From positions 578,503 to 642,502 of the forward strand of contig NZ_CP026003.1 of assembly GCF_003086795.1 (NCBI RefSeq): a stretch of DNA of 64,000 nucleotides, given 5' to 3'. Within the stretch, counting starts at the first letter, position 1; the number at the start of each line of letters is the position of its first letter. This document shows positions 34,811 through 42,993 of the stretch, piece by piece. The stretch comes from Stenotrophomonas sp. SAU14A_NAIMI4_5. GTDB taxonomy: Bacteria; Pseudomonadota; Gammaproteobacteria; Xanthomonadales; Xanthomonadaceae. A program made the translations under genes and the position numbers. Below the pieces are notes generated by a model that saw only the letters and a list, made by a program, of their open reading frames with translations, did no database searches and was not told where the DNA came from.

Positions 34811-35490
34811 CCTCCCTCGCTGCGCTGTCGTTCCTCCCGGATGCCGTCATCTTCGACATGGACGGCCTGATGATCGACAGCGAGCGGGTGTCGATCGCGT
34901 GCTGGAGCGAGGCGGCCGCCGAACTCGGGTTGCCGCTGGACGCGACGTTCTTCGTGCGCATGGTCGGCCTGGGTGACCGTGACAGCCAGGCGCTGCTGCG
35001 CGGGCAGGGCGTGTCGGACGCGATGATCGAGACGATGGCGGCACGCTGCCACGACCTCTACGAGGCGCGCACGCAGACCGGCCTGCCCTTGCGGCCGGGC
35101 ATCCTGGAGCTGCTGGAACTGCTGAAGGCGCACGCCATTCCGCGTGCCGTGGCGACCACCACGCGGCAGCCGCGGGCCAACCGCAAGCTGGCTGCGGCCG
35201 GCCTGCTGCCGTACTTCGATGCGGTCATCACCAGTGGCGACGTGGCCCACCCGAAGCCGGCGCCGGACATCTACCTGCTGGCCGCACAGCGGCTGGGCAA
35301 GGCACCGGAACGCTGCCTGGCGCTGGAGGATTCACCGGCCGGCACGCGCGCCGCCGTGGCCGCGGGCATGACCGTGATCCAGGTACCGGACCTGGTGCAT
35401 CCGGATGATGAACTGCGCGCGCTGGGCCACCGCATCGTCGGCTCGCTGGTGGATGCCCACGCCCTGCTGGTGCCGCTGCTGCCGAGGTAA
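34807..35490 (+). CDS. HAD-superfamily phosphatase / phosphoglucomutase-like protein
   Basis: This 227-residue protein shows HAD motif I (VIFDMDGLMIDSE; nucleophile Asp and acid Asp), a helical cap domain, motif II (AVATTTRQ) and motifs III/IV (HPKPAPDIYLLA, LALEDSPAGTRAA). The arrangement is that of beta-phosphoglucomutase-like subfamily IA phosphatases. The substrate is unknown; a sugar phosphate is likely. It is the third gene of the rsmC-rsuA operon through an ATGA overlap, and a REP array follows. Confidence 0.85.
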   Translation: MTSLAALSFLPDAVIFDMDGLMIDSERVSIACWSEAAAELGLPLDATFFVRMVGLGDRDSQALLRGQGVSDAMIETMAARCHDLYEARTQTGLPLRPGILELLELLKAHAIPRAVATTTRQPRANRKLAAAGLLPYFDAVITSGDVAHPKPAPDIYLLAAQRLGKAPERCLALEDSPAGTRAAVAAGMTVIQVPDLVHPDDELRALGHRIVGSLVDAHALLVPLLPR

Positions 35491-35491
35491 C

Positions 35492-35694
35492 GGTAGGTGC
35501 CGACCACCGCCCTGGTGGGTGCCGACCACGCCCTGGTGGGTGCCGACCGTTGGTCGGCATGCTTCACCGCTCTCGCCGGGCATGGCCCGGCGCTACCGCC
35601 CTGGTGGGTGCCGACCGTTGGTCGGCACGCTTCACCGCGCCCGCCGGGCATGGCCCGGCGCTACCGTGGGTGCCGACCGTTGGTCGGCACGCCT
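35492..35694. repeat. REP/SMAG array of seven partial or complete units
   Basis: The 200-bp gap holds alternating GGTGCCGACC...GGTCGGCA units and CGCCGGGCATGGCCCGGCG-CTAC units, with GCCCTGGTGGGTGCCGACC repeated three times near the left end. It separates the HAD gene from the convergent fabB gene. Confidence 0.85.
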
Positions 35695-35699
35695 GCCAA

Positions 35700-36908
35700 T
35701 CAAACGCGGCCGAACACCAGCGCTGCGTTCGTACCACCGAAACCGAAGCTGTTGGACATCACCGTGTCCAGCTTCTGCTCGCGGCTCTCGCGCAGGATCG
35801 GGAAGCCTTCCACCGCCGGGTCCAGCTCGGTGATGTTGGCCGAACCGGCCACGAAACCATCGCGCATCATCAGCAGGCAGTAGATCGCCTCGTGCACGCT
35901 GGCCGCGCCGAGCGAGTGGCCCGACAGCGCCTTGGTCGACGACAGCGGCGGCACCGCATCGCCGAACACTTCGCGGATCGCACCCAGCTCGGTCACGTCG
36001 CCCAGCGGCGTCGAGGTGCCGTGGGTATTGAGGTAATCCAGCGGACGGTCGACGTTTTGCAGCGCCATCTTCATGCAGCGCACCGCGCCCTCACCGGACG
36101 GGGCGACCATGTCGGCACCGTCGGAGGTCACGCCATAGCCGATCAGCTCGGCATGGATGCGCGCACCGCGGGCCACGGCGTGGTCGTAGTCTTCCAGCAC
36201 CAGCATGCCGCCGCCACCGGCGATGACGAAGCCGTCGCGGTCCTTGTCGTACGGACGCGAGGCGTTGGCCGGGGTGTCGTTGAAGCTGGTCGACAGCGCG
36301 CCCATCGCATCGAACATCACGCTCATCGACCAGTGCAGGTCTTCGCCGCCGCCGGCGAACATGATGTCCTGCGCGCCGTGGCGGATCATGTCCGCGGCCG
36401 CGCCGATGCAGTGCGCCGAGGTCGCGCAGGCGGCCGACAGCGAGTAGCTGACGCCCTTGATCTGGTAGGCAGTGGCCAGGCAGGCCGACACGGTGGAGCA
36501 CATCGTGCGCGGCACCATGTACGGGCCGACCTTGCGCACGCCACGGGCGCGCAGCAGGTCGACGGCACCCACCTGCCATTCGCTGGAGCCACCGCCGGAA
36601 CCGGCGATCAGGCCGGTGCGCAGCGCGCTCACCTGTTCCGGCGACAGGCCGGCATCGGCGATCGCATCGCGCATGGCGATGTAGGCGAAGGCGGCCGCAT
36701 CGCTCATGAAGCGCTTCTGCTTGCGGTCGATCTGCGCATCCAGGTCCAGGTCCACGCGGCCACCGATCTGGCTGCGCAGGCCGGCTTCGGCGTGGTCGGG
36801 CAGCGCGGTGATGCCGGCGCGGCCTTCGCGCAGCGCCGAGGAAACGGTATCCAGATCATTGCCCAGGCACGAGGTGATGCCCATGCCGGTGATGACGACG
36901 CGACGCAT
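35700..36908 (-). CDS. fabB: 3-oxoacyl-ACP synthase I
   Basis: This 402-residue condensing enzyme begins [20 protein letters not shown]. The Cys-His-His triad is visible: [12 protein letters not shown] (Cys near 162), [11 protein letters not shown], and [12 protein letters not shown] with the conserved Lys. It elongates acyl chains on acyl-carrier protein. Next to fabA, the FabB type, which elongates cis-3-decenoyl-ACP, is indicated. The fabA stop and fabB start overlap by one base (TGATG), so the two are co-translated for unsaturated fatty acid synthesis. Confidence 0.93.
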   Translation of the reverse strand: MRRVVITGMGITSCLGNDLDTVSSALREGRAGITALPDHAEAGLRSQIGGRVDLDLDAQIDRKQKRFMSDAAAFAYIAMRDAIADAGLSPEQVSALRTGLIAGSGGGSSEWQVGAVDLLRARGVRKVGPYMVPRTMCSTVSACLATAYQIKGVSYSLSAACATSAHCIGAAADMIRHGAQDIMFAGGGEDLHWSMSVMFDAMGALSTSFNDTPANASRPYDKDRDGFVIAGGGGMLVLEDYDHAVARGARIHAELIGYGVTSDGADMVAPSGEGAVRCMKMALQNVDRPLDYLNTHGTSTPLGDVTELGAIREVFGDAVPPLSSTKALSGHSLGAASVHEAIYCLLMMRDGFVAGSANITELDPAVEGFPILRESREQKLDTVMSNSFGFGGTNAALVFGRV

Positions 36909-37423
36909 CAGAAGCTCCCGGTTTCAGTGAACAGGCCCACGCGCAGGTCGCGGGCGTTGTAGATCTCGCGGTCGTCCACGTACATGCGGGCATCGGCCTG
37001 GGCCATCACCAGCTTGCGGTTGATGACGCGGGTGATGTCGATCTCGTAGCGCACCAGCTTGGCTTCCGGCAGCACCTGGCCGGTGAACTTCACCTCGCCG
37101 CAGCCCAGGGCGCGGCCCTTGCCGGGCGCACCCAGCCAGGTAAGGTAGAAGCCGGTCAGCTGCCACATGGCATCCAGGCCCAGGCAGCCGGGCATCACCG
37201 GGTCGCCGATGAAGTGGCAGCCGAAGAACCACAGGTCCGGGCGGATATCCAGTTCGGCACGAACCATGCCCTTGCCATGCGGTCCGCCGTCCTCGCGGAT
37301 TTCGGTGATGCGGTCGAACATCAGCATCGGGTCGTTGGGCAGACGGCCGGCGGCGGCGCCGAACAGTTCACCGCGGGCGCTGGCCAGCAGCTGGTCACGG
37401 TTGAACGCGTGGAGACGAGTCAT
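36908..37423 (-). CDS. fabA: 3-hydroxydecanoyl-ACP dehydratase/isomerase
   Basis: This 171-residue hot-dog enzyme has the catalytic His in [20 protein letters not shown] (His near 70) and Asp in the same segment. FabA dehydrates 3-hydroxydecanoyl-ACP and isomerises the trans-2 double bond to cis-3, the branch point to unsaturated fatty acids. The ATG at 37423 gives the usual length; the open frame upstream lacks similarity. It is first in the fabA-fabB operon and divergent from dinB with 191 bp between. No clear FabR- or FadR-type site is seen. Confidence 0.93.
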   Translation of the reverse strand: MTRLHAFNRDQLLASARGELFGAAAGRLPNDPMLMFDRITEIREDGGPHGKGMVRAELDIRPDLWFFGCHFIGDPVMPGCLGLDAMWQLTGFYLTWLGAPGKGRALGCGEVKFTGQVLPEAKLVRYEIDITRVINRKLVMAQADARMYVDDREIYNARDLRVGLFTETGSF

Positions 37424-37614
37424 GGAAAGCGCATTCCTGGAAGCGAAAACAAGGCAACAAGTCCCCGAGGATGCACGACGGTTGCAACGGGAATCAAACC
37501 GCCGCACCGTACGCGTGCGTAGTGTTTTCCCCGGGAATCACGCATCCCGTTGATGCACAACGACCATACTTCGCCGTCTGGGCCGGTACGGTGCGGTTAT
37601 CATGTCAGCCAACC

Positions 37615-38709
37615 ATGAACGCACTGCGCAAGATCATCCACGTCGACATGGACGCCTTCTACGCGTCGGTGGAGCAGCGTGACGACCCGTCACTGCGCGG
37701 CAAGCCGGTTGTCGTGGCCTGGCGCGGCGCGCGTTCGGTGGTGTGCGCGGCCTCGTACGAAGCGCGGGTATTCGGCGTGCGCTCGGCGATGCCGGCCCTG
37801 CGTGCCGAGCGCCTGTGCCCGGATGCGATCTTCGTGCCGCCGGATTTCGCGCGTTACAAAGCCGTGTCACGCCAGGTGCGCGAGATCTTCCTGCGCCATA
37901 CCGACCTGGTCGAACCGCTGTCGCTGGACGAGGCCTACCTGGACGTGACCGTGCCGAAGAGCGGCATCGAACTGGCCACCGAGATCGCCCGCACCATCCG
38001 CGCGCAGATCCGTGAAGAAACCAACCTGACTGCTTCAGCCGGCATCGCGCCGAACAAGTTCCTGGCCAAGATCGCCTCGGACTGGCGCAAGCCTGACGGC
38101 CAGTTCGTCATTCCGCCGCAGCGCGTGGACGCGTTCCTGCTGACCCTGCCGGTGAAGAGCGTGCCGGGCGTGGGCAAGGTGATGGAAGGCAAGCTGGCCG
38201 AGCGCGGCATCATCACCTGTGGTGACCTGCGCAACTGGACGCTGCCGGACCTGGAAGAAAATTTCGGCAGCTTCGGCCGCAGCCTGTACAACCGCGCCCG
38301 CGGCATCGACGAACGCCCGGTGGAACCGGACCAGCAGGTGCAGTCGATCTCGTCGGAGGACACCTTCGCCGAAGACCTGCTGCTGGAAGACCTGGGGGAG
38401 GCCATCGTGCAGCTGGCCGAGAAGACCTGGAACGCCACGCGGAAGACCGAACGCATCGGCCACACCGTGGTGCTGAAACTGAAGACCGCCCAGTTCCGCA
38501 TCCTCACCCGCAGCTACACCCCCGACCGCCCACCGGAATCGCTGCAGGAACTGCGCGACATCGCCCTGTCCCTGCGCGCCCGCGTCGACCTGCCCGCCGA
38601 CACCCGCTACCGCCTGGTCGGCGTCGGCCTCGGCGGATTCCGCGATAAAGAACCGGTCGTGCAGGGCGAACTGTTTGGGCACGACCCAAACAATCCAACA
38701 GATATCTAG
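37615..38709 (+). CDS. dinB: DNA polymerase IV (Y family)
   Basis: This 364-residue polymerase carries the catalytic acidic residues in IHVDMDAFYASVEQ (Asp near 10) and PLSLDEAYLDVT (Asp-Glu near 105). It also has the Y-family fingers segment AASYEARVFGVRSAMP and the helix-hairpin-helix VPGVGKVMEGKLAERGI. It performs translesion synthesis. The ATG at 37615 is chosen from homology; the in-frame extension upstream is not conserved sequence. No LexA box is obvious upstream. A GGGTCAGAGCCC-class hairpin follows 12 bp after the stop. Confidence 0.93.
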   Translation: MNALRKIIHVDMDAFYASVEQRDDPSLRGKPVVVAWRGARSVVCAASYEARVFGVRSAMPALRAERLCPDAIFVPPDFARYKAVSRQVREIFLRHTDLVEPLSLDEAYLDVTVPKSGIELATEIARTIRAQIREETNLTASAGIAPNKFLAKIASDWRKPDGQFVIPPQRVDAFLLTLPVKSVPGVGKVMEGKLAERGIITCGDLRNWTLPDLEENFGSFGRSLYNRARGIDERPVEPDQQVQSISSEDTFAEDLLLEDLGEAIVQLAEKTWNATRKTERIGHTVVLKLKTAQFRILTRSYTPDRPPESLQELRDIALSLRARVDLPADTRYRLVGVGLGGFRDKEPVVQGELFGHDPNNPTDI

Positions 38710-38721
38710 TCATCCAACACT

Positions 38722-38781
38722 GGGGTCAGAGCCCGTTGCGTCGCAACGGGATCCGACCCCGTGCCGACCAACGGTCGGCAC
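38722..38781 (+). terminator. GGGTCAGAGCCC-class hairpin plus REP after dinB
   Basis: GGGGTCAGAGCCCGTTGCG (38722-38740) pairs with CGCAACGGGATCCGACCCC (38742-38760). The palindrome TGCCGACCAACGGTCGGCA follows directly. This matches the order of the two elements after the ECF42 sigma gene (4700-4770). Confidence 0.65.
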
Positions 38782-38826
38782 CCACCATCAGCAGCAGGTT
38801 CCCACAGCTCGCGGGAAACTATCGAA

Positions 38827-38851
38827 GGCGGGGTGGGTCCGGTTGCGGGGG
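38827..38851. repeat. Left arm of a long palindrome interrupted by IS110
   Basis: These 25 bases (GGCGGGGTGGGTCCGGTTGC and GGGGG) are the exact reverse complement of 40205-40229. The following CGTGAGCGCCATGG resembles the loop start of the 1744-1847 palindrome (CGTGAGCCGCATGG). Confidence 0.9.
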
Positions 38852-38960
38852 CGTGAGCGCCATGGGCCCGAGGCATGCCTCGGGCGGGTTGGGCAGGACG
38901 CCCAACCCCGGTCTTGCCGTGTGCGCAGGACAGCGCACACGAGCAAGCGCGACCGAGCCT

Positions 38961-39167
38961 TATCTGATCGGAATCTGGCAGCGTAGGTGTCGAGAGCCGG
39001 CGTGGGCCGCCGTGCGAGCCTGGATCTCGACGATCGCCATGGAGCTTGGCGCCCACGCCGGAATCTCCCTTGATCCGCCCGAACAGTTGCTGGAGCAGAC
39101 ACTCGCAGTGATAAGACTGGGCAAGCGGGGGAGCTCTCGACCCTTCCAGACTATACGGAGTCCGGTG
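38961..39167 (+). ncRNA. Candidate IS110 bridge RNA region
   Basis: The left end before the transposase gene is noncoding and structured. CCGGCGTGGGC (38997-39007) pairs perfectly with GCCCACGCCGG (39051-39061), enclosing an internal loop, and about 105 bp remain before the ATG. In IS110-group elements the left end encodes a bridge RNA with target- and donor-binding loops. Assignment here rests on position and one strong stem only. Confidence 0.45.
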
Positions 39168-40082
39168 ATGAACGGGATCGGGATTGATGTCAGCAAGCGC
39201 CAGCTGGATGTCGGCACGACGGACGGAGAGACCCTGCAGGTCAGCAATCACCTCACCGGGTTTTCTGAATTGGATGTTTGGCTGAGAAAACATCCGGCCG
39301 CCCAGATCGTGCTGGAGGCTACCGGCGGCTATGAACAGCCCGTGCTGGATTTCCTGCACAAGGCTGGCCATCCGGTGGTCCGTGCCAATGCCCTGCGGGC
39401 CCGCAGGCTGGCCCAGGGGATGGGCCATATCGCCAAGACGGACCGCTTGGATGCCTACGCGCTGGCGCAGATGGCTGCGCTGGTGAAACTGCCTCCCTAT
39501 CAGCCGCTAGAGCTTTGGCAGCAGAAGATGCGGGAGTTCGTGCGAGCGCGTCGTCAGGCGATGGAAATGTTGACCATCGCGCGGCAGCAGCAGGAAATGG
39601 TCGGTGATCGTGAATTGCGCCGGCTGCTGCAGGCCAACATCAACCGCCAGCAGGCGCTGGTTGAACGCCTGGGGAAGCAGATTGCCGAGCAGGTCGCCCA
39701 GCAGCCTCAACTGGCTGTCCTGAAGTCGATGAAAGGCGTGGGACCAGCGCTGCAGGCCGTACTGGCAAGTTATCTGCCAGAGCTTGGCAGGATCAGTGGC
39801 AAGCGCATCGCCAGCCTGGTCGGTGTGGCGCCCATGTCCCACGACAGCGGCACCATGCGCGGGAAACGAAGCATCCAAGGTGGCAGGGCTGAGATCCGCC
39901 AGGTGCTCTACATGGCGGCGATGTCGGCCATGCGGCATGAACCTCGATTGCGCGACTTTTACCAGTCGCTGCGAGCCCGCGGCAAGGAGGGCAAGGTGGC
40001 CATCGTGGCGGTGATGCGGAAGATGCTGGTGATCCTCAACGCCCGCGTGCGCGACGCTGAAAGCGGACCGATCCCCGCTTAA
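39168..40082 (+). CDS. IS110-family transposase (DEDD recombinase)
   Basis: This 304-residue protein has the N-terminal RuvC-like DEDD domain, IGIDVSKRQLDVG (Asp7 region), IVLEATGGYEQPV (Glu) and KTDRLDAYALAQMA (paired Asp). A coiled-coil linker and the C-terminal Tnp20 domain follow (LKSMKGVGPALQAVLASYLP, SGKRIASLVGVAPMSHDSG) with the conserved Ser. All key motifs are present and the frame is intact, so the enzyme looks functional. The ATG at 39168 begins MNGIGIDVSK. Codon use differs a little from neighbours (more CAG-rich helices), as expected for a mobile gene. Confidence 0.92.
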   Translation: MNGIGIDVSKRQLDVGTTDGETLQVSNHLTGFSELDVWLRKHPAAQIVLEATGGYEQPVLDFLHKAGHPVVRANALRARRLAQGMGHIAKTDRLDAYALAQMAALVKLPPYQPLELWQQKMREFVRARRQAMEMLTIARQQQEMVGDRELRRLLQANINRQQALVERLGKQIAEQVAQQPQLAVLKSMKGVGPALQAVLASYLPELGRISGKRIASLVGVAPMSHDSGTMRGKRSIQGGRAEIRQVLYMAAMSAMRHEPRLRDFYQSLRARGKEGKVAIVAVMRKMLVILNARVRDAESGPIPA

Positions 40083-40111
40083 CAGGCGCGTATCTGGGCA
40101 TCCTCAGAGGC

Positions 40112-40134
40112 TGCCGGCCAGCGGCCGGCACTAC
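40112..40134. repeat. SMAG element
   Basis: TGCCGGCCAGCGGCCGGCAC ending in CTAC lies just outside the tentative right end of the IS110 element. Confidence 0.75.
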
Positions 40135-40204
40135 CGTGCGCGTCTGCTGGGAGGGCCTGAGCCCCTCCAACAACACAGTTGCTCCATGGACGGATTCACG
40201 GCGT

Positions 40205-40229
40205 CCCCCGCAACCGGACCCACCCCGCC
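40205..40229. repeat. Right arm of the IS110-interrupted palindrome
   Basis: This is the exact complement of 38827-38851. The preceding CCATGGACGGATTCACGGCG resembles the sequence before the right arm of the 1744-1847 palindrome (CATGGACG...GCGT). The 230-bp gap between the transposase gene and the next gene otherwise holds only a GGAGGG-type hairpin near 40150 and one SMAG element. Confidence 0.9.
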
Positions 40230-40312
40230 AACCCAAAGATGCCCAGCTGTTGCCGTTGCCGTTGCATTGAGCAGGTGCAGGGCGCAGCCCTGCAAAAAAG
40301 AAACCACCTACC

Positions 40313-41224
40313 TCAAGGCCACTGCATCTCGCCCTTGGCCACCTTCGCACTCAGCTCCAGCGACTCCACGCCCGCCAGCGTCGGATAACGCGCCTGCATC
40401 GCCTTCACCAGCGCCGCACTGTCCTTCGCCTTCGCCGTTTCCACATCGAACGCGCGGATGTAATCGGCAGTAAAACGCAGCGCGCTCGCATCCAGCGCCG
40501 CACCCGGCGCGTAATGACCCGGCACCACCACCTTCGGCTTCAGCGCCTGCAGCCGCTGCAGCGTCTGCAGCCAATCGGCATGCGACTGCGGCGTCTGCGT
40601 ATCGGCCATCCACACATGCTCACCGGCCACCACCGGAATGCCACCCACGATCGCGCGCAGCGACGGCACCCACAGCACCGTGCGGTCCGGCGTCGGCCCA
40701 TCCAGCCCGATCAGCGGCAGGCGCTGGCCTTCCAGCTGCAGCGCATCGCCGTCCAGCACCTGCGGCACGACGATGCGCGCGGGCGCGTCAGCACCCATCT
40801 TCGGGCCCCAGTACGCCAGCTTGCCGGCCTGGGTCTGTTTGATGTGGGCGACGGTCTGCGCGGTGGCGACGATGCGTGCCTGCGGGAACGCATCCTGCAG
40901 CGTGGCCAGGCCGAAGTAGTAATCCGGATCGCCGTGGCTGATGTAGATCGTGGTCAGCTGCTTGTCGCTGGCGCGGATCTTTTCGACCAGTGCGCGCGCA
41001 TCGCTGGCCGCGAACTGCGCATCGACCAGGATCACCTCATGGCGGCCTTCGATCAGCACCGAGGACACCGAGAACATCGCCTGCGGGCCGGGATGGAAGG
41101 TCTGCAGGTGCAGCTGTGATTGCTTCGCCGCGGTGGCTGCGGGCGTGGCCGGTGCGGCCAGCAGCGGTGCACTGGCGAAACCGGCAGCCAGTGCGAGGGG
41201 AAGCAGTAGGGCAGCAGTACGCAT
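40313..41224 (-). CDS. Exported metallo-beta-lactamase-fold protein with degenerate metal site
   Basis: This 303-residue protein has a signal peptide (MRTAALLLPLALAAGFASAP, about 24 residues). The fold is visible in SSVLIEGRHEVILVDAQFA, TIYISHGDPDYYFGLATL, VVAGEHVWMAD and VVVPGHYAPG. The HxHxDH signature is reduced to HGDPDY: the first His and the Asp remain, but two histidines are replaced. Normal two-metal hydrolase activity is therefore doubtful. It may bind a single metal or use another chemistry. The ATG at 41224 restores a clean signal peptide. It is monocistronic and convergent with the IS element. Confidence 0.8.
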   Translation of the reverse strand: MRTAALLLPLALAAGFASAPLLAAPATPAATAAKQSQLHLQTFHPGPQAMFSVSSVLIEGRHEVILVDAQFAASDARALVEKIRASDKQLTTIYISHGDPDYYFGLATLQDAFPQARIVATAQTVAHIKQTQAGKLAYWGPKMGADAPARIVVPQVLDGDALQLEGQRLPLIGLDGPTPDRTVLWVPSLRAIVGGIPVVAGEHVWMADTQTPQSHADWLQTLQRLQALKPKVVVPGHYAPGAALDASALRFTADYIRAFDVETAKAKDSAALVKAMQARYPTLAGVESLELSAKVAKGEMQWP

Positions 41225-41237
41225 CAACGATTCCTCG

Positions 41238-41301
41238 TGTAGAGCCGAGCCCATGCTCGGCTGCAGTGGTTGCCTCGAGCCGAGCGCAGGATCGGCTCTA
41301 C
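41238..41301. repeat. Dimeric SMAG hairpin
   Basis: GTAGAGCCGAGCCCATGCTC at 41238 is matched by GAGCCGAGCGCAGGATCGGC-TCTAC ending at 41301. It lies in the promoter side of the degenerate MBL gene and downstream of the reductase gene. Confidence 0.8.
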
Positions 41302-41317
41302 CGGGGGAACGTATCGA

Positions 41318-41956
41318 TCAATACGCCGCAGTGATGATCTGCTTCGGGTACTTGGCCGCTTCCAGCTCGGCCACGAATGCCGCACCGTAATCGGCGTAGC
41401 TGATGCGGCTGTGGCCGCTGGCATCGGCGAGGAAGGTCTTCGCCTGCACGCGGTACTGGCCGCGCTCGTCGCCCGGGCCGATTTCCGCCGCGGGCGAGAA
41501 GAAGGTCCAGTCCAGGTCGTCCACGGCCTGCAGGCGCTTCAGTGCTTCGCGCGCGGCCAGTGCGTAGGGCTTGTAGGCGGCCGGGAAATCCGGGGTGTCG
41601 ACCAGCTGCACGCCCGGCGCGATCTCCAGGCTGCCGGCACCACCGACCACCACCACGCGCGGCACCTTGGCCTGGCGTGCGGCGGCGACCAGCTGGTCGG
41701 CCACGGTGGCGATCTGGGCGATGTCATCACCCGGGCGCGGGCCGTAGGCGCTGGCCAGCACGTCGTGGCCGGCAATCACCGCAGCCAGGGCGTCGGTGTC
41801 ATCCAGCGCAGCGATGGCGAGCTGGGCACCGGCCAGTTCGGCCGGCAGGTCCTTTTCACTGCGGACCACGGCCGTGACCTGGTGGCCGTTGGCCAGCGCG
41901 TGGCGGGCGATCTGGCGGCCGATGTTGCCGGTGGCACCGACGAGGGCGATCTTCAT
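41318..41956 (-). CDS. NAD(P)-binding oxidoreductase (atypical SDR, NmrA/YwnB-like)
   Basis: This 212-residue protein begins MKIALVGATGNIGRQIARHA, an atypical-SDR dinucleotide-binding motif. It also contains PRVVVVGGAGSLEIAPG and LDWTFFSPAAEIGPG. There is no classical YxxxK pair, as usual for this subgroup, which includes NAD(P)H-sensing and quinone/flavin reductase-like proteins. It is divergent from a LysR gene with 107 bp between, so it is the probable target of that regulator. Cytoplasmic. Confidence 0.87.
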   Translation of the reverse strand: MKIALVGATGNIGRQIARHALANGHQVTAVVRSEKDLPAELAGAQLAIAALDDTDALAAVIAGHDVLASAYGPRPGDDIAQIATVADQLVAAARQAKVPRVVVVGGAGSLEIAPGVQLVDTPDFPAAYKPYALAAREALKRLQAVDDLDWTFFSPAAEIGPGDERGQYRVQAKTFLADASGHSRISYADYGAAFVAELEAAKYPKQIITAAY

Positions 41957-42063
41957 GGCGGAACTCCTTGGGGCGGAATGGGGGGGAACGAGGCCACTGT
42001 AGGCCGCTGCAGTTGCTCGAAAAACAGCGTATAACGCGCTTGTTTGTTGCATGGATCGAGCAG

Positions 42064-42993
42064 ATGGACCGATTGACCGCCATGACCGTGTTCGTCGAAG
42101 TGGCCGAGCGCGGCAGCCTGACCGCCGCCGCCGAGGTGCTGGACATGTCCCGCGCGATGGTCACCCGCTACCTGGCCGAGGTGGAGGGCTGGCTGGGCGC
42201 ACGCCTGCTGCACCGGACCACGCGGCGGATCAGCCTGACCGGCGCCGGTGAAGCCGCGCTGGCGCGCTTCCGGCAGATGCTGGCCATCGGCGAGGAGCTG
42301 CAGGGCGAACTGGCCAGCGACGATCCCGAGCCGCACGGCACCCTGCGCATCACCGCCAGCGTGTCGTTCGGGCAGAGCCATCTGGCCCGCGCGGTGGCTG
42401 CCTTCGTGCAGCGCCATCCGGCGGCGCGCATCGAGCTGCTGCTGGTCGACCGCATGGTCAACCTGGTGGAGGAGCGCGTGGACCTAGCGGTGCGCATCGC
42501 GCGCCAGATCGACCCGAGCCTGATCGCGCGACGGCTGGCCACATGCCGCTCGGTGCTGTGCGCAACGCCCGCCTACCTGCAGGCGCACGGCACGCCCAGC
42601 GCACCGGAACAGCTGCCCGCGCACAACTGCCTCACCCATCATTACGTAGGAAAGAGCCTGTGGCAGCTGCACCGCGATGGCCGCGCGCTGTCGGTGGCGG
42701 TGGGCGGCAACATCAGTGCCAACGAAGCCTCGCTGCTGCTGGAAGCGGTGCGCGCCGGTGCCGGCATCGCCATGCTGCCGACCTACCAGGTAGCACCGCT
42801 GCTGCGTTCGGGCGAACTGGTGCAGCTGCTGCCGGCCTACGAACTGGACGAGCTGGGCATTCATGCCGTGTACGCATCGCGTCGACAGCAGCCCGCTATC
42901 ATGCGGCGGTTCCTGGATTTCCTGGCCGAGTGTTTTGCCAGCCCGGCCTTCCAGGATCTGGATTGGCGCCCAGCGATCAAGGAGGACACATGA
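42064..42993 (+). CDS. LysR-family transcriptional regulator
   Basis: This 309-residue protein has an N-terminal HTH (MDRLTAMTVFVEVAERGSLT, MSRAMVTRYLAEVEGWLGAR) and a substrate domain (HGTLRITASVSFGQSH). It is divergent from the atypical SDR gene, the classical LysR-target arrangement. The intergenic region contains AACAGCGTATAACGCGCTTG, an imperfect inverted repeat near 42025 that could be the operator. The ATG at 42064 fits the family start; 32 upstream in-frame codons cross the promoter. Its stop overlaps the methyltransferase start (ATGA). Confidence 0.88.
   Translation: MDRLTAMTVFVEVAERGSLTAAAEVLDMSRAMVTRYLAEVEGWLGARLLHRTTRRISLTGAGEAALARFRQMLAIGEELQGELASDDPEPHGTLRITASVSFGQSHLARAVAAFVQRHPAARIELLLVDRMVNLVEERVDLAVRIARQIDPSLIARRLATCRSVLCATPAYLQAHGTPSAPEQLPAHNCLTHHYVGKSLWQLHRDGRALSVAVGGNISANEASLLLEAVRAGAGIAMLPTYQVAPLLRSGELVQLLPAYELDELGIHAVYASRRQQPAIMRRFLDFLAECFASPAFQDLDWRPAIKEDT

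Larger units (their letters stand above)
38961..40096 (+). mobile_element. IS110-family insertion sequence (ends approximate)
   Basis: The element contains one transposase gene, a left noncoding end of about 200 bp and a very short right end, the layout of the IS110 group. I place the ends tentatively at TATCTG, which occurs at 38961-38966 and 40091-40096. IS110 elements usually lack terminal inverted repeats, so the ends cannot be proven from one copy. It lies in the loop of a 25-bp-arm palindrome, next to two small hairpins (38887-38912 and 38920-38943). Confidence 0.6.

Noticed and set aside
35492..35694. Possible CRISPR-like array
   Set aside because: Units are palindromic, contiguous and of two classes, with no unique spacers of constant length. 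They are REP/SMAG elements.
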